A stretch of DNA of 64,000 nt. Source: Neckera pumila (taxonomy: Eukaryota; Streptophyta; Bryopsida; Hypnales; Neckeraceae). The notes beneath the pieces were generated by a model that was not told where the DNA came from, searched no databases, and was given only the letters and a program-made list of their open reading frames with translations. Made by a program: the position numbers and the translations under genes. Where the stretch lies: assembly GCA_963969595.1 (NCBI GenBank), contig OZ018411.1, forward strand, positions 1,242,501-1,306,500, in the 5' to 3' direction. Position 1 is the first letter of the stretch. The number at the start of each line of letters is the position of its first letter. Shown piece by piece: positions 60,120-64,000 of this stretch.

Positions 60120-60948
60120 AGAAAAATGACTACCAAAAAATATAGTTACAAAATATGACTGAGGCAAAAATATGATTGGACACTCTCTAAACATGTTTTC
60201 CGCCCAACTTTTCTTTAGGTTGTCTGAAATATTTAAATTAAATAATTAAAATATAAACATGTGCCACTCCAAATTGTTGGACGCTAGTTCTATAATGGAC
60301 ACAGCATTCCAAAAAACATATTCTTTTTTTAATAGGCAATTTATGAAATAAAGTCACGTTTATACTTGAAAAAATACAAAAAAGCCATCTTAGATTGACC
60401 ACCTTTTCCTTGGATTGCCAAAAAAGAAAAAAAATTTACTAACAAAAAAATGTTATTACAAAATATGACTAATAAAAAAATATGACTGCAAAACATGACT
60501 GAGGCAAAAATATGATTGTTCGCTCAAATTTCCCTAGGTTGCCTCAAAAGAAAAAAAAATGTCACTACTATGGAGAAATGACTACAAAATATGACTAAGG
60601 CAAAAATACGATTGCCCGCCTACATTTCCCTTGGGCTAACCCAAAAGAAAAAAGTGTCACTACCATAGAGAGATGATTGCAAAATATGACTTCAACAAAA
60701 ATATGACTCGTAATATGACTTGAAGTTCTCCAAACATGTTCCCTCTTGTTCCCTACGAAGTACTTTGGCGTTCCTAACAAGCGTATAGTATACGCCCGTG
60801 AGGTATAAGGCCATAAAATGACTAACGGTCATATTTTGCAGTCATGCTTTTCACCAAGGTGTTGACCTCCCAAAATATGACTGTGAACAGTCGCCAATCA
60901 TCTATAGTCATATTTTTGTAGTCATAAAATACTCTTTTCCTTGTAGTG
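60120..60948. repeat. TATGACT/AGTCATA subterminal repeat cluster
   Basis: Diverged direct repeats of AAAATATGACTGAGGCAAAA are at about 60152, 60495 and 60586, with additional single TATGACT motifs in both orientations up to the CACTA end. Linkers (CAAACATGTTCCC, ATTTCCCTAGG) also recur. Confidence 0.75.
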
Positions 60949-63900
60949 AAAATTCTTACACATATATTCTGTGGAATCTTATGCGTCTTCGCTTGCCTGT
61001 GATTGCCGTCTATCCTCTTTGCAATTTGCAATGACCATGGCTAGCAGTGCTTGATGTTCACAATGGTTGCTTAATTCTTCACAGCTTGTGCATATGCAAA
61101 TTACATAAAAGATGTTGAAGGGATTCCTCAGTTTGTAGAAAAACGGAATGTAACAAATTTTGAACAAGCCAACGTGTGCAAGCACTTAACAAACACATTC
61201 ATCCATTCTTAGAAATTAGTGCAAATGCATAATGTGATTGATCTTTTGCAATCTAGCTCCTTGACATGCCCTTTCTTATATAAGTCGTTTCCAATGCACA
61301 TAACATTGGTTCAAGACATTAATACATTCACTATTATCTAGCAATTAAACTGAACCCTAACCAAACTCCTGATTTCACTAGAAATAGACTAGAAGCCCAT
61401 GTCGTTTTTGTTTTTCAAAGGAAAGACAAAGCATTGCTAAAATACTGAAGACTAGAACAAATTAGTTGTGAAGAGTATACTGACACAAACTTTCTGAACG
61501 GTTGAGTTTTTTCACTATATGTGGCGATGCAGGATGAAAAATAAGATTGTGACCTAATTACACGCCATACCACACCAACTTTGTTTTTTGTTACAAAGAA
61601 AGGAAGCCATTGCTCTCCTCTCCAACCGGCTGTTCCGGACGCTTCCCACTTACCTCCGTGATTCAACTTCCCACCCAGTTTCTGTGTACAATTTTTCCTT
61701 TGTTTTCCGTTAGCTTTCCAATTGACAAGTGAGTTTTAAGAAATACTTGGAAGTGCTTGATGCCAATGTAAACGACCTCAGTACATGAGTGACTTATTTG
61801 CACTTCAAACTACAATTTTAGGGAAACATGTCGTATAGAAAACACTATCACAATTTTAATTTTGAATGTTAAGTAGAGTTGTTTATTATTGCATTCACTT
61901 ACACAACGTCACCCACTCAAACGTGCCGCTCATTATCATAGTAGCATACATTGAAACGGAGTGGACATATACTTTTGGGTCGTTGCAAGAAATGGCGTCC
62001 ACTTTTGGTCCATTTTGGCTTGTTTTCGGCCAGTACTCCAGTACTCATGAGCTTTTGCATATGAATTTTTTTTAAATATATAAAATAAGGACAATTAGTA
62101 CATGACTAAAAGTAGCATATCCCCAAAATTTCAGATCTAAAAAAAATCTAGGTAAAAAGTTATTCACAAAAAAGAGCGAGCTGAAATTTTGAAGAAAATA
62201 CATACTTTGACATTTTAATTTGTAAAAAATAGAAAAAATAATTTTCAAAGAAAGTAAAAATAGAAAATTTGGGAAGACTTTATGCTGAAGAGATTTGACT
62301 AAAAAATTGATCTTGAAGTCATATAAAATGTTTAGAACTGCGCGTGCAAGAGAGCCCTCTTTGCATGGATGTAGACAACACAAAATAAAATATTTTTATA
62401 TGCCCCTTGGTAGAAACATGAGTTCCTACTATGCAAATAGACCATAGAAATTTCAGCTCTAAATCATTAAATTTGGGTACTCCTTTTTACTCAAAACCCC
62501 TAAATCGCAAAACGTGACAAATTAGCTAAATTGAAATTTAAATATAAAATGATTTTTAAAAATTTCTGAAAAATATGAGATATAATTAACCTCAAGTTAG
62601 ACATCTCCAATAAAAAATTCAACTTCATGAAAATTATGCTTCAAAAGTTATTGCAAAAGGAAGCTTCTACGAACTCCTTGTGACAATTCAACAGTACCGG
62701 TGTTTCTTGCAATGACCCTTTTACCATCTATTTTTGATGGCCTCCGCATCTGGGGTCTACAGATTAAAATACAGTAGAGACAAGTGCATGTGCTCATCTT
62801 CCGATGACGACCCAATCTTATAGACTGCCTACGATCACTTGCTTCATAAAATAAGAAGATGACCACGTGCATTGGGTTTGTGGCACCACTGTCCTCTGTG
62901 CTTCACACTTCATTCCTTTCTCATTACTCCATTAACAAAATTTTCATTCCCCACTCACGCTAATGTTTGACCATCCACTATCCTTGTGCTTATTCACCTG
63001 CCATGCTTTCATTTGTTTACGTATTACAACAGCATCATTGCCTGATGGATGACAATGGTCCTTTGAATGAGCATAAACAACACTTCAAAGCATACACATT
63101 GTTGCACGGCTTTGCAAACCTGTGAAATTACAGCCACACAACAAATTCATTTTTTTTTCATTGTTATTCATTAATTGGAAATCCAAGAAAAATTGTTCAA
63201 AAGTTTGTCTGAGTGCCAGCACTTGTTTTTGGAAACACATGGGTTCTAATGAACAATCATTATACTATCAGTGCTTTCATGATACGGCAATATGCAATTG
63301 TGTCTTTCCGGTCATCATCAAGAAACTAGATTCTGGAATCCAGTTTTAAAAAAAATGTAATTCCAAAACCTTTTTGAGCCGATTAAGAACTATTCTTCAC
63401 TCCATTGGATGGTATTATGCATAAATAATCTGAAAAGTCTTGAATTGACATAAACTATGCAGTGTAGCAGGTACAATGAACGAACTTTAGCCTGACGGGT
63501 GAATTTCAAAGCCCCTAGAAAGGACCAAAAATTGCAATTACAATTTACTATGTTACTCACCATGTGAACGGCTTCTTCAATCCATCATTTCAATCAAGCT
63601 TTACTGGCTCAACCAACGATTTAGTAGTACCAAATTATTATCTATACAAAAATAAATTTTCCTACATAAGGTGTTTGCTAAAATTATTGGTCATCATCAC
63701 CTTCATTTGACAAAGAACATAAATGCTTTGTCTGGATATCTAATGATCAACAACGACGCAAGAAGTAAATAATAAACATAATCCGTTTTCCAAGCAAAAC
63801 ATATGGAATTATAGTGGCTGCTTTTGAATCCTACTAATCCATAAATTTAATAATGGCACTATAATAACTTATAAATATTTGTTTGTAGTTTTTGGTTACT

Positions 63901-64000
63901 ATTTTTATTTGTTCTACAGCACTAGCAGCCTGATTTATTGCAACTGTCTCTTACAATGAAAAACCAATGCGTGAGCGGACGCTTGGAAAAGCTTCTTCTG
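60949..64000. other. Intergenic, no gene seen
   Basis: Mostly AT-rich. Open frames at 61415-61666 (-), 62072-62383 (-) and 63122-63349 (+) lack recognisable motifs. 62080-62660 has sequence weakly like parts of the TTAA family (AATTTCAGATCTAAA, AAAAGTTATT). Nothing further is supported. Confidence 0.45.

Larger units (their letters stand above)
56032..60948. mobile_element. Candidate CACTA-type element; right end clear, left end tentative
   Basis: The right end, read inward on the minus strand from 60948, is CACTACAAGGAAAAGAG, a CACTA terminus. From 60120 to 60948, TATGACT or AGTCATA occurs about a dozen times, as expected for subterminal transposase-binding repeats of En/Spm-type elements. 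The possible left end at 56032 reads TACTAGAAGAAAAAAA with GTGACTC and AGTCACT close by; the bases outside do not give a clear 3-bp duplication. No transposase gene is recognised between; the interior holds a purine-rich minisatellite and AT-rich DNA. Confidence 0.45.

Noticed and set aside
1..64000. tRNA, rRNA, snRNA genes and CRISPR arrays
   Set aside because: No tRNA-like A/B box pair, rRNA block or regularly spaced direct repeats with unique spacers was seen by eye; a tRNAscan or Rfam search would settle it.

Overview
This is plant nuclear DNA, probably from a streptophyte outside the flowering plants (an early land plant or charophyte alga; this is inference). The reasons are genes split by short GT-AG introns, plant-type telomere repeat units (TTTAGGG) near genes, AT-rich intergenic DNA full of decayed transposons, and a nuclear-encoded group II intron maturase. 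I see no bacterial operons, tRNAs, rRNAs or CRISPR arrays.

Three intact housekeeping genes can be read. (1) 1370-11234 (+): SKI3/TTC37, the TPR scaffold of the Ski complex. It can be followed through 27 exons that keep one reading frame (about 1614 aa). (2) 41272-34297 (-): eIF3a, 13 exons, 1017 aa, complete from Met to stop. (3) 46986-49100 (+): a group II intron maturase-like protein in 3 exons (522 aa), with a probable mitochondrial presequence, a reverse transcriptase domain that has lost key motifs, and an intact-looking maturase domain X. They share a broad theme of RNA metabolism (mRNA decay, translation initiation, organelle splicing) but nothing suggests joint regulation.

Between the genes lies a transposon landscape. 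From about 13.4 to 26.2 kb are two convergent decayed genes: a DDE-type transposase-like gene on + (14010-18329) and a basic, coiled-coil gene on - (25342-20367). Both lie among DNA very rich in the palindrome AGTACT, and I propose they are one large two-gene element. Other elements are a family bounded by TTAA (copies ending at 363 and 22971, and at 30383-31316, 43601-44077 and 50121-50771) plus a related element at 22968-23904; CACTA-type ends and a 208-bp foldback CACTA MITE at 12508-12715 with TTA target duplications; a copia reverse transcriptase fragment near 29.8 kb; and several short inverted-repeat elements at 33.2, 45.3, 46.5 and 53.9 kb.

The last 10 kb (54-64 kb) has no recognisable gene. 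It holds arrays of TGACTC/GAGTCA palindromes, a purine-rich minisatellite and a CACTA end with dense TATGACT subterminal repeats. All exon borders were read by eye from splice sites and frame continuity. Superfamily assignments of the repeats rest on termini and target duplications, not on searches.
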